Shown here piece by piece: positions 48,965 to 56,882 of a stretch of DNA of 64,000 bases (positions within the stretch are counted from its first letter, which is position 1; the number at the start of each line of letters is the position of its first letter). The position numbers and the translations under genes are program-made. The notes beneath the pieces are model-generated. The model ran no database searches, had not been told where the DNA came from, and saw nothing but the letters and a program-made list of their open reading frames with translations. Source of the DNA: Jidongwangia harbinensis. Lineage in GTDB: Bacteria > Actinomycetota > Actinomycetes > Mycobacteriales > Micromonosporaceae. The DNA lies in the NCBI RefSeq assembly GCF_020216025.1, contig NZ_JAIWNC010000001.1, positions 124,001 through 188,000 on the forward strand, read 5' to 3'.

Positions 48965-50356
48965 ATGACCGGATTCAGATCGGCCAGGATCGGGTTGTCG
49001 GTCGCCGGCGTCGCCGTGCTGGCCTCGGCGGCGGTCGGTGTGGCGCTGCCGGCGGGCGCGGCGGCCGCCGGCTGCTCGGTGACGTATGCCGTGTCGTCGC
49101 AATGGCAGGGCGGGTTCGGCGCCAACGTCTCGATCACCAACCTCGGCGACCCGCTGACCGGCTGGACCCTGACCTGGTCGTGGCCGGCCGGGCAGAGCGT
49201 GACGCAGGCGTGGAACACCACCCTGACCCAGAGCGGCGCCGCGGTGACCGCCAGGAACGTGAGCTACAACGGCGCGATCGGCACCAACGCGTCGGTCGCG
49301 TTCGGCCTCAACGGTTCATGGACCGGCAGCAACCCGGCCCCGTCCGGCTTCGCGCTCAACGGCGTGGCCTGCACCGGCGCACCCGTGACGTCGACACCGT
49401 CGACACCGTCGGCGCCGCCGTCCGCGCCGCCCGAGCCGCCGACCGGCACCTGCGCCCTGCCCTCGACGTACCGCTGGACGTCGACGGGTCCGCTGGCGAA
49501 TCCGAAGTCCGGCTGGGTCTCGCTGAAGGACTTCACCAACGTCGTCTACAACGGCCGGCACCTGGTCTACGGATCGCGGGTCGACACCGCCGGGAACTAC
49601 GGCTCGATGAACTTCACCCCGTTCACGAACTGGTCCGAGATGGCGACGACCGGCCAGAACGCGATGAGCCAGGGCACCGTGGCACCCACGCTGTTCCACT
49701 TCGCCCCGAAGAACATCTGGATTCTGGCGTACCAGTGGGGGCCGACCTCGTTCAGCTACAAGACCTCCACCGACCCGACCAACGCCAACGGCTGGTCCGC
49801 GCCGCAGACGCTGTTCACCGGCACCATCTCGGACGCGCCGTACGGGGTGATCGACCAGACGCTGATCGGTGACGACCAGAACATGTACCTGTTCTTCGCC
49901 GGCGACAACGGGAAGATCTACCGGGCCAGCATGCCGATCGGCAACTTCCCCGGCAGCTTCGGCGCCTCGTACACCACGATCATGACCGACACCCGGGAGA
50001 ACCTGTTCGAGGGCGTCGAGGTCTACAAGCTGCAGGGCCAGAACCAGTACCTGATGCTGGTCGAGGCGATCGGCAGCCAGGGCCGCTACTTCCGCTCGTT
50101 CACCTCGTCCAGCCTGAACGGCACCTGGACCCCGCAGGCCGCGACCGAGCGCAACCCGTTCGCCGGCAAGGCCAACAGCGGTGCCACCTGGACCAACGAC
50201 ATCAGCCACGGTGACCTGGTCCGCAGCAACCCGGACCAGACCAAGACGGTCGACCCGTGCAACCTGCAACTGCTCTATCAGGGCAAGGACCCGAACGCCG
50301 GCGGGGAGTACAACCTCCTGCCGTGGCGGCCGGGCCTGCTCACCCTGCAGCGGTAG
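48965..50356 (+). CDS. Secreted CBM2-GH62 alpha-L-arabinofuranosidase
   Basis: 463 aa from the ATG at 48965 after AGGAGA. The signal peptide (1 to about 34) ends at AAAA-GC. A family 2 carbohydrate-binding module ([37 protein letters not shown]) covers about 36-136 with terminal Cys residues. A Thr/Pro/Ser linker follows, then the GH62 five-bladed propeller from about residue 157 ([36 protein letters not shown]) to the end. It releases arabinose side chains from arabinoxylan outside the cell. Probably under the upstream LacI-type regulator. Confidence 0.95.
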   Translation: MTGFRSARIGLSVAGVAVLASAAVGVALPAGAAAAGCSVTYAVSSQWQGGFGANVSITNLGDPLTGWTLTWSWPAGQSVTQAWNTTLTQSGAAVTARNVSYNGAIGTNASVAFGLNGSWTGSNPAPSGFALNGVACTGAPVTSTPSTPSAPPSAPPEPPTGTCALPSTYRWTSTGPLANPKSGWVSLKDFTNVVYNGRHLVYGSRVDTAGNYGSMNFTPFTNWSEMATTGQNAMSQGTVAPTLFHFAPKNIWILAYQWGPTSFSYKTSTDPTNANGWSAPQTLFTGTISDAPYGVIDQTLIGDDQNMYLFFAGDNGKIYRASMPIGNFPGSFGASYTTIMTDTRENLFEGVEVYKLQGQNQYLMLVEAIGSQGRYFRSFTSSSLNGTWTPQAATERNPFAGKANSGATWTNDISHGDLVRSNPDQTKTVDPCNLQLLYQGKDPNAGGEYNLLPWRPGLLTLQR

Positions 50357-50368
50357 CGGCGGAGCACC

Positions 50369-50408
50369 GACCACGGGCGGGCCGGTACAGGCCGGCCCGC
50401 CCGTGGTC
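50369..50408. terminator. Terminator after the GH62 gene
   Basis: A perfect 17-bp stem (GACCACGGGCGGGCCGG and its complement) with a six-base loop begins 13 bases after the GH62 stop and 32 bases before the end of the convergent regulator. Confidence 0.85.
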
Positions 50409-50439
50409 ATCCGGCCGGGACGACGCCGCCGGACCACGG

Positions 50440-51441
50440 CTATCCGTGGTTCACCAGGCTGACCCCGATCGGCGTGAGGCTGTGGTGGACGGCGTTGCGG
50501 TGCCGCCGGCTGGCCACCAGGCCGGCCGCGCGCAGCACGGTGGCGTGTTCGCTCGCCGAGGCGTTGGAGATGCCCAGCGAGCGCGCCAGCTCCGAGGTCG
50601 TGCAGCCGTTGGCGATGGTCTCCAGAACCTGGGCGCGGGTCCGGCCCAGCAACGCGGCCAGCCGTGCGCCCAGCACGCCGGACGCGGTGGCCGGCCAGAT
50701 CGTCTCCAGCCGGTCCTGCGCGTCGGCCGGCGGGAGGTGCAGGACCGGAGGTGCGGCCTCGTCGGCGAGATCCCAGGTCATCCTGGGCTCCAGGTCGAAG
50801 AATGCGGGCGCCAGGACGACGCCTCGGCCGTCCAGGTACCGATCCGGGTCGCGCACGATCGTCGACGGCGTCGGCAACTCCAGGATCGGCGGGTCCCACC
50901 GGATCGACGGGTGCAGCGAACGCAGGAGCTGGTGCACGCCACCCTCGACGAAGGCACGGGCGTAGGCCGAACGACGCGCGGCGTAGTGGGCGTTGATCCG
51001 TGTCCAGTATGGAGCGACGCAGGAATCGTAGGCGGCACGGAGGCTCGAGTCCAGGAGGTCCCGCGCCTCCGCGTCCGCGGCGGTCAGGCCGGCGGCCCAC
51101 GACCGCAGGGGCCGGGCCCGGTCGGCGTACCGCGCTTCGACCCGCAGATCGTCGGCCGGGCACGCGCGGAGGTTCTCCAGGGCCTGGTCCAGCGAGTGTG
51201 CCGGTCCCCCGCTGAGCGTGAACAGGTCCAGCGAGATGCACCGGGCCGCGGGTATCAGGGCGCCGAGCATCCGGGCCGCCGGTTCCAGCTGGGCCCGGGT
51301 CCGCTCCCGCCACCCCTCGAAGAACACCGCGGACTCGGGGCGCTGCAGCAGCCAGATGGCACAGGCGGTCTCGTCCACCGGTCCGACCGCCGCGATGCGC
51401 GTACGCGTCAGATCGTCCGCCGTGAAATGAACCCGCAGCAT
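50440..51441 (-). CDS. ArsR-like winged-helix regulator with a large N-terminal domain
   Basis: 333 aa from the ATG at 51441. The C-terminal 90 residues are a winged helix (LAALLGRTRAQVLETIANGCTTSELARSLGISNASASEHATVLRAAGLVASRR). The N-terminal 230 residues are the family-specific helical domain (LRVHFTADDLTRTRIAAVGP, WTRINAHYAARRSAYARAF) found in actinomycete DUF5937-type ArsR regulators. Effector unknown. It diverges from the secreted lectin gene, a possible target. Confidence 0.88.
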   Translation of the reverse strand: MLRVHFTADDLTRTRIAAVGPVDETACAIWLLQRPESAVFFEGWRERTRAQLEPAARMLGALIPAARCISLDLFTLSGGPAHSLDQALENLRACPADDLRVEARYADRARPLRSWAAGLTAADAEARDLLDSSLRAAYDSCVAPYWTRINAHYAARRSAYARAFVEGGVHQLLRSLHPSIRWDPPILELPTPSTIVRDPDRYLDGRGVVLAPAFFDLEPRMTWDLADEAAPPVLHLPPADAQDRLETIWPATASGVLGARLAALLGRTRAQVLETIANGCTTSELARSLGISNASASEHATVLRAAGLVASRRHRNAVHHSLTPIGVSLVNHG

Positions 51442-51616
51442 GGGACCTTCCCAGGAACGGTTCGGCCTGCCCGTCGAGCACCATCGTCGCCGCTGTCCGC
51501 CGTCGCCGCCAACCAATTTGCCCGTGTTCGGCGAGGACCGAAAGTCGTCGACGCCGGCACCGCCGAGCCACGACGCTGTCGCCAGTGCCCTCACCGACGA
51601 CAGGAGAGAAACGCCC

Positions 51617-52174
51617 ATGCGTACCAACCACATCACCCGGAGTCTCGTGCGGATGGTCACCGCGGCCGGACTGGCCGCGGTGATCCTCGGCAGTGCCCTG
51701 ACCCCGGCTCAGGCCACGTCACGTTGGGCGGTGGCGGCCTCCCCGGCGCCGGGTCAGCCGTACCAGCTGGTTCTCGAGTGGGGCCTGCGGTGTCTGGAAA
51801 CCCCGCTCGAAAGCGACGGGGTGGACTTCCTGTTCCAGTGGCCGTGCCACGGCGGGAGCCACCAGGGATGGACGTTCGAGCCGGTCGAGCCGGCCGCCGC
51901 GGGGTACTTCCAGATCGTCTCGCAGTACGACGAGGGCTGCGTGACCGGCCTCGGCGCCGGCGGTGCCGACGTACGGAATCAGCCTTGCCGGCGAACCGCC
52001 GGTGAGCGCAAGTCCCGTCAGGAGTGGCGCCTGAGCCCGGTCCGGGACGGCTACTACGAGATCGTCAACCGCTACACCGGCCTGTGTATCGACATCCTGC
52101 ACGGCGGCGACGGCAGCCACGCGGTGCAGTACGGATGCCACCGCGGCGGCAACCAGTTGTGGGCGCTGCGCTGA
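51617..52174 (+). CDS. Secreted ricin-type beta-trefoil lectin
   Basis: 185 aa from the ATG at 51617 (AGGAGAGAA upstream). The signal peptide ends at TPAQA-TS (about residue 34). The rest is one beta-trefoil with Q-x-W-like repeats HQGWTF, RQEWRLS and NQLWALR, and paired Cys residues. It lacks a catalytic partner, so it should bind a polysaccharide or glycan outside the cell. The divergent regulator may control it. Confidence 0.88.
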   Translation: MRTNHITRSLVRMVTAAGLAAVILGSALTPAQATSRWAVAASPAPGQPYQLVLEWGLRCLETPLESDGVDFLFQWPCHGGSHQGWTFEPVEPAAAGYFQIVSQYDEGCVTGLGAGGADVRNQPCRRTAGERKSRQEWRLSPVRDGYYEIVNRYTGLCIDILHGGDGSHAVQYGCHRGGNQLWALR

Positions 52175-52187
52175 CACCGGCGACAGT

Positions 52188-52220
52188 CCGGGCGGTGCCG
52201 GCGGGTCCGGCGCCGCCCGG
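52188..52220. terminator. Terminator between the lectin and methyltransferase genes
   Basis: A 14-bp stem with one G-T pair (CCGGGCGGTGCCGG and CCGGCGCCGCCCGG) and a five-base loop sits in the 59-base gap of two convergent genes. Confidence 0.7.
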
Positions 52221-52233
52221 CTCCGCGCCGGGG

Positions 52234-52881
52234 TCAGGTCTTGCGGGCGAGCAGGTGAACCGCCCGGAACTGGCGCGGGTCGGTGGGTTGCGGCTCGCAC
52301 ACCATCCGTGCCACCTCGGCCAGCCCGGACTCGCGAAGCAGCGCGGCGAGGTGGTCGGGCCACCACCGGTAGGCAGGCGCCACCTTGTGGTCGAAGACCT
52401 GCGTCGGATGGGACACGTCGTCGCTCGCCGAGAAGCCGACCAGAACGTGGCCGCCCGGCGCCAGCACACGATGGAACTCGGCCAGGACGACGGGCAGCTC
52501 GCGGGGCGGGGTGTGGATGATGGACCAGCGCGCGAGTACGCCGCCCAGCACGCCGTCGGCGACGTCGACCGCGGCCATCGTGCCCAGGTCGAAGCGCAGG
52601 TCCGGATAGGCCCGCCGGGCCGACGCGATCATCGCCGGAGAGGCGTCCACCCCGAACACCGCCAGCCCCAGTCCGCCGAGATGGGCGGTGACGTGGCCGG
52701 GGCCGCATCCCAGGTCCGCCACCCGGCCGTCCCCGGCGGCGCCGGCGACCTCGGCGAACGCGCTCACCATCGCGCGGTCCAGGGGACTGTCCCGCAGCGT
52801 GTCGCGGAACAGCCGCGCATAGGTGTCCGCGGCGGCGTCGTACGCCTCGACGGTGACGCTGAGGGCATCGCGTTCGGCCAT
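52234..52881 (-). CDS. SAM-dependent methyltransferase
   Basis: 215 aa. Motif I is VADLGCGPGHVTAHLGGLG, followed by VFGVDASPAMIASARRAYP and EFHRVLAPGGHVLVGF, a Methyltransf_25/11 type. The N-terminus (VEAYDAAADTYARLF) is the usual cap of small-molecule methyltransferases. It stands alone, transcribed toward the lectin gene. The acceptor cannot be read from sequence. Confidence 0.88.
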   Translation of the reverse strand: MAERDALSVTVEAYDAAADTYARLFRDTLRDSPLDRAMVSAFAEVAGAAGDGRVADLGCGPGHVTAHLGGLGLAVFGVDASPAMIASARRAYPDLRFDLGTMAAVDVADGVLGGVLARWSIIHTPPRELPVVLAEFHRVLAPGGHVLVGFSASDDVSHPTQVFDHKVAPAYRWWPDHLAALLRESGLAEVARMVCEPQPTDPRQFRAVHLLARKT

Positions 52882-52928
52882 GGTCGCGACAGTAGTTCCC
52901 GGCGTCCGGCCACCCGGCCCCGCCCCGG

Positions 52929-53486
52929 TCAGCTCCCGGCCCGCCGGTGCGCGGAACCCTCCGTGAGCATCCGGTGGGTGAGGTCGAACCGGGCCTGGGC
53001 CTGGTCCGCGCGTAGCCGCCCGCCGGCCTGCAGGGTGGCCAGGCCGTGCAGCGCCGACCAGGCGACCTCCGCCCGGGTGCCGTCGGCGTCGGGGAAGGCG
53101 TCGCGGAGCGCGGCGAACGCGCGCCGGAGCGGCGCGGGCGTGTCGTCGGCCGCGAAGGCCAGCCCGGAAGGCAGCGAGAACATCGCCTCGTAGACCCGGG
53201 GCTGGGCCACCGCGAAGTCCAGGTAGGCGCGCATCCGCGCGATCGGCGACACGTCCACCGCCGCGAGCGCGGCGGCGACGTCGCTGAAGCCCTGGAGCGC
53301 CACCGCGTCGATGAGCGCCTGGCGGCTGGCGAAGGCCGAGTAGAGCACCGGCTGGGTGACGCCGAGTTCCCCGGCGAGGCGGCGCATCGTGACGGCGGCC
53401 CAGCCGCCGGCCGCGGCGAGGTCGCGGGCGGCGCGGATCACCTGGTCACGCCGGAGCGCCAGGTCAGGAGCGGGTCGAGGAGACAC
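52929..53486 (-). CDS. TetR-family regulator
   Basis: 185 aa from a GTG at 53486; an upstream start at 53543 would run through the probable operator. The HTH reads VIRAARDLAAAGGWAAVTMRRLAGELGVTQPVLYSAFASRQALIDAV. The ligand domain contains the TetR_C_33-type helices (WSALHGLATLQAGGRL). It diverges from a DUF4267 membrane protein with a 26-base palindrome between, so it probably controls that gene. Confidence 0.9.
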   Translation of the reverse strand: MSPRPAPDLALRRDQVIRAARDLAAAGGWAAVTMRRLAGELGVTQPVLYSAFASRQALIDAVALQGFSDVAAALAAVDVSPIARMRAYLDFAVAQPRVYEAMFSLPSGLAFAADDTPAPLRRAFAALRDAFPDADGTRAEVAWSALHGLATLQAGGRLRADQAQARFDLTHRMLTEGSAHRRAGS

Positions 53487-53496
53487 ACCGGCTAGT

Positions 53497-53522
53497 CTAG
53501 CATCGTTAGATAACGTCGCTAG
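53497..53522. promoter_or_regulatory. Candidate TetR operator
   Basis: A 26-base imperfect palindrome runs CTAGC-N2-CGTTA-N2-TAACG-N2-GCTAG. It lies 11 bases before the TetR start and 24 bases before the DUF4267 gene, as expected for a TetR site that regulates both. Confidence 0.65.
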
Positions 53523-53545
53523 GTTATTCCCTGGAGGGACCACGC

Positions 53546-53908
53546 ATGCAGATCGCCGCGCTTTCGGTCGGGCTCGTCGCCTGTGTCGCCATCATGGTGA
53601 TCGGCGGCCGCTTCCTGCTCACACCTCGCCGGGCCACGCGCGACTTCGGCGTCGCCGCGGACGATCTCCGCGCCCTGACCCAGATCAAGGGCGTCCGCGA
53701 CATCGCCTCCGGGTTGGTGCTGATCGTCGTCTGGGCGGCCGCCGGTCGCACGGCGCTCGGCTGGGCGCTGATCGCCGCGGCCTGGACACCGACGGCGGAC
53801 GCCGTCATCGTGGTCGCCAACGGCGGGAAGCCGGCCACCGCGCTGGGCATCCACGGAATCACGGCCGTCCTGCTCGTCGCGGCCGGCCTCGTCCTGGCCC
53901 TGGGGTGA
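53546..53908 (+). CDS. DUF4267-type small membrane protein
   Basis: 120 aa, four hydrophobic segments (LSVGLVACVAIMVIGGRFLL, DIASGLVLIVVWAAAG, WALIAAAWTPTADAVIVV, HGITAVLLVAAGLVLAL). The region LLTPRRATRDFGV..IKGVRDIASG is characteristic of DUF4267/DoxX-like proteins found under TetR control. Function unknown. GGAGGGA precedes the ATG at 53546. Confidence 0.82.
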   Translation: MQIAALSVGLVACVAIMVIGGRFLLTPRRATRDFGVAADDLRALTQIKGVRDIASGLVLIVVWAAAGRTALGWALIAAAWTPTADAVIVVANGGKPATALGIHGITAVLLVAAGLVLALG

Positions 53909-53926
53909 GCGACGCACCCCCGCCGA

Positions 53927-54745
53927 TCAGCGGCGGCGGGCGAGAACGAGCGCCGTGTCGACGAGCAGTGGCACCTCGTCGTCGAACAGGTCCGACAGCG
54001 CGGCCAGCAGGTCCCGGCGGGTCGGCGCCGGCAGCATCCGGAACTGTGACCGGGTCCGGGTCAGGCCGAGGTAGGCGGCCTTCGACACGGTGCGGCGCAC
54101 CCGGTAGTGCCGGCTGGCGAGATCGCGGAACTCGGACCGGCGGGACAGCTCCTCCCCCGGCCACTGCCGCCAGACATCATCGGGTACGACCGGCTCGTCA
54201 CGGATCACCACCGACGGCGCGTGGTCGGCGAAGACCCGCAGCATCGCCGCTCTCCGGGCCGGGTCGTCCACCCTCTCGTTGTTCCAGATCAGCGCCAGGG
54301 CGGCGGTGTCGGCGAGGGCGCCCGCCGCCCGCGCCCACCGCGACGACGGCTCGGTCCAGTGCCATGCCTCCGCGCTGAGCAGCAGTCCGAAGCGCTCGGC
54401 GGGCCGGAAGTCCTCGAACGTGCTGCGGACCACCTCGACACCGCGCATCCCGTCGATCCGGCGGGTGAGCACGTCGGCCATCGCCGCGTCCGGCTCCACC
54501 GCGACGATCGGCACCTCCCGCGCCGCGAACGCCACGGTCGCGCGGCCCGTGCCCGCGCCCACCTCCAGCGCCCGGCGACCACGGACCGCGGACCCGGCGT
54601 AGTCCAGCACATCGTCGACCAGGGCGGCCGGGTACGCCGGCCGGACGCGGTCGTAGTCGTCGGCGACCTCGCCGAAGACCCGGGCGGGATCGCGCCGGCC
54701 CGTTTCCGCCGGGAGCCCGGGCCGGGCGTCGTCTTCTCCGCTCAC
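53927..54745 (-). CDS. SAM-dependent methyltransferase (YcgJ/Methyltransf_11 type)
   Basis: 272 aa from a GTG at 54745. Motif I reads ALEVGAGTGRATVAFAAREVPIVAVEPDAAM; the FEDFRPAERFGLLLSAEAWHWTEP stretch is typical of trans-aconitate-like and Tam-like methyltransferases. It begins nine bases after the lipoprotein stop, so the two may be in one operon. Substrate unknown. Confidence 0.87.
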   Translation of the reverse strand: MSGEDDARPGLPAETGRRDPARVFGEVADDYDRVRPAYPAALVDDVLDYAGSAVRGRRALEVGAGTGRATVAFAAREVPIVAVEPDAAMADVLTRRIDGMRGVEVVRSTFEDFRPAERFGLLLSAEAWHWTEPSSRWARAAGALADTAALALIWNNERVDDPARRAAMLRVFADHAPSVVIRDEPVVPDDVWRQWPGEELSRRSEFRDLASRHYRVRRTVSKAAYLGLTRTRSQFRMLPAPTRRDLLAALSDLFDDEVPLLVDTALVLARRR

Positions 54746-54754
54746 CGGGTCAGG

Positions 54755-55543
54755 TCATCCGGTCATGTCGCCGAAGTCGACCACGTCGGCCTCGGCCGGC
54801 GCCTTGATCTCCGGGAAGGTCTTGCCGAAGTCGGAGAACGTCATCATCTGGCCGTCGCCGTCCGGTGCCTCGATCCGCAGCGGGTACGGCTCACCGACCG
54901 TCGCGATGTACAGCGTGCCGCCCTCCCGGCCCTTGTCCACCAGGCCGATCGCCGGAATGCCGCCGATCTCCTTGGTCGCGCCCTTGGTGACCTTGCCGCT
55001 GCTCGTCAGCAGCTCGTCGATGCTGGCCGCGTTGAACAGCTCGCCGAGGCCCTCCTCCTCGGCCGGGATCTTGGCCCAGCGGTCCCCGATCAGCTTGGCC
55101 ATGGTCTTGCCGTCCTTGGCGCTGCCGGTGCTCTCGGACCAGAACTGCCGGTCGCCCTTGAGGTACTGGTTGCCGCGGACGGAGAGCAGCTGCACCTTCG
55201 CCTTGCCCAGGTCCATCGTTCCGGCCATGTCCTTGCCGCTGACCTTGAAGTCGAGGCCCATCCGCTCACCCTCGGCATCGACCTTGCCGGTGAAGCGGTA
55301 GGACTTCACGCCCTTGATGGCGGCCCTGGCACGCTTGAGGATCTTGTCCGACGACAGCGCCGCGATGCCGTTGTCCACCGCGGCCGGTGCCGCCGACGGC
55401 GTTGCGGCCGGTGTCGTCGACGCCGCCGGCGCGGTCGCACCGGTCGCGGCGCCACCGTTGCCGTCGCTGTTGCAGCCGCTCAGCATGACCGCGGCGGTCG
55501 CCACCAGCGACACCGCGGCAAGCTTGTTCGTCCTGGCCCTCAT
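54755..55543 (-). CDS. Exported lipoprotein (LppX/LprG-like)
   Basis: 262 aa from the ATG at 55543. The signal ends in a lipobox, VMLSGCNSDG, and an Ala/Thr/Pro linker follows. The folded part (about 65-262) has KRARAAIKGVKSYRFTGKVDAEG, QYLKGDRQFWSE and GGTLYIATVGEPYPLRIEAPDG, as in the LolA/LppX-type beta-sheet lipoproteins that carry lipids or bind cell-envelope components. Transcribed ahead of a methyltransferase. Function inferred from fold only. Confidence 0.85.
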   Translation of the reverse strand: MRARTNKLAAVSLVATAAVMLSGCNSDGNGGAATGATAPAASTTPAATPSAAPAAVDNGIAALSSDKILKRARAAIKGVKSYRFTGKVDAEGERMGLDFKVSGKDMAGTMDLGKAKVQLLSVRGNQYLKGDRQFWSESTGSAKDGKTMAKLIGDRWAKIPAEEEGLGELFNAASIDELLTSSGKVTKGATKEIGGIPAIGLVDKGREGGTLYIATVGEPYPLRIEAPDGDGQMMTFSDFGKTFPEIKAPAEADVVDFGDMTG

Positions 55544-55698
55544 CCGAGTTCCCCCGTCCATCGGCCATGGACGATATCGCAGTCGGTGCGGCCCGTCCGC
55601 CCGGTTTCGGTGTCGGCTTTCCGGCCGGAAGGTCGGCGCGGCGGGCGCGAGGAGGACGCGCCGCACCGCCGGTGAGCCGGCGGCGGGCACCGGTGCTT

Positions 55699-56256
55699 TC
55701 AGTCCGCGCGGCGGTAGTGCATGGCCATCGCACCGTTGCGGAGCGGATCCGCCGAGAGCAGCTCGAGCCGGCGCGTGCCGGGCAGCCCGCCCTGGTACAG
55801 CGTCGGGCCGTGGCCGGCGATCCGGGGATGGACGAGCAGCCGGTACTCGTCGATCAGGTCCAGCCGGTCGAGTTCGGTCGCGAGCGCGCCGCTGCCGAGA
55901 AGGACCCCGGCCGGGGTCGCGTCCTTGAGCTTCTGCACGCCCTCGCGCAGATCGCCGGTGAGGTGGTGGCTGTTGGACCACGGGAAGTCCGTGCGCGTCG
56001 ACGACACCACGTACTTGGGTTTGGCGTCCAGCTTGACCGCCCACTCGCGCAGGGCCGGCGGTGCCTCCTCGTCGCCGCGGGCGACGGCCGGCCAGTAGCT
56101 CTCCATCATCTCGTAGGTGACGCGACCCCACAGCATCGCCCCGCCCGCGTCCAGGAGACGGGTGAAGAACGCGTGCGTCTCGTCGTCGGCGATCCCCTCC
56201 TGGTGGTCGACGCAACCGTCCAGGGTGACGTTGAGGCTGAAGGTGAGCAATCCCAC
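55699..56256 (-). CDS. Dihydrofolate reductase-like (RibD C-terminal) protein
   Basis: 185 aa from a GTG at 56256. It has LTFSLNVTLDGCVDHQ, AMLWGRVTYEMMESYWPAV, KPKYVVSSTRTDFPWSNSHHL and GVLLGSGALATELDRLDLIDEYRLLVHP, the standard pattern of YwjB/RibD_C-type reductases. NADPH-dependent reduction is likely. Substrate unknown; many serve in stress or general reduction. Confidence 0.9.
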   Translation of the reverse strand: MGLLTFSLNVTLDGCVDHQEGIADDETHAFFTRLLDAGGAMLWGRVTYEMMESYWPAVARGDEEAPPALREWAVKLDAKPKYVVSSTRTDFPWSNSHHLTGDLREGVQKLKDATPAGVLLGSGALATELDRLDLIDEYRLLVHPRIAGHGPTLYQGGLPGTRRLELLSADPLRNGAMAMHYRRAD

Positions 56257-56365
56257 GGCCGCGAGTCTAGCGCCCGCCGGGACGGGATCGCCGGCATCAC
56301 CGTCTTCCGCGATCCGGCGTCGGCCGAGCGCCTCACCCCGCACTCCGCCCTGGTAGAAAGGCCGG

Positions 56366-56812
56366 ATGGGGATGGACATCTATGACCGGTACGAGCGGGA
56401 CGCGGACCGGTACCTGGCCACCTACGGCCTGCGCGTCGACGCCGGCCTGCTCCCGGCGGTCCGCGAGACCCTCGTCCGGGAGACCCGGCACGAGGCGGAC
56501 ACCTACGCCGGAACGGGCACCATCCCCGGCAACACCCAGCTGATGCGGATCTGCGCCGCGCAACTCTGGCACGCCGGCGCCGTCGAGGACGCCCTGCTGG
56601 TCCATCGGGCCCGCCGGACCAGCATGGACGCCTCCGGCACCGTGGACGGGCAACTGATGCTCGGCGCGGGCGTGGCCGAGACGACGGCGTACTGCACGGC
56701 GCTGGGCACCGCGGAGGCCCGCGAGATCCTCGAGGACATCGCCTGGCTGGCCGACTCCTACGATCCGGAGAGCTACGCGGCCGAACTGGACGCCTGGTAC
56801 CGGGCGGACTGA
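56366..56812 (+). CDS. Hypothetical protein, 148 aa
   Basis: Starts at the ATG at 56366; a second ATG two codons later is equally placed. Helical and acidic throughout (YDRYERDADRYLATYGL, LLPAVRETLVRETRHEADTY, AREILEDIAWLADSYDPESYAAELDAWYR), with AAQLWHAGAVEDALLVHRARRTSMDA in the middle. No signal peptide, TM or catalytic motif is seen. I do not recognise a family. Codon use and spacing support a real gene. Confidence 0.7.
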   Translation: MGMDIYDRYERDADRYLATYGLRVDAGLLPAVRETLVRETRHEADTYAGTGTIPGNTQLMRICAAQLWHAGAVEDALLVHRARRTSMDASGTVDGQLMLGAGVAETTAYCTALGTAEAREILEDIAWLADSYDPESYAAELDAWYRAD

Positions 56813-56882
56813 CCCGCCGGGCCGCCGGTCCGCAGGCATGCGCTGCGTTCGGGACCGGAGACCCGGCGGTGCCGGCGGGCGC

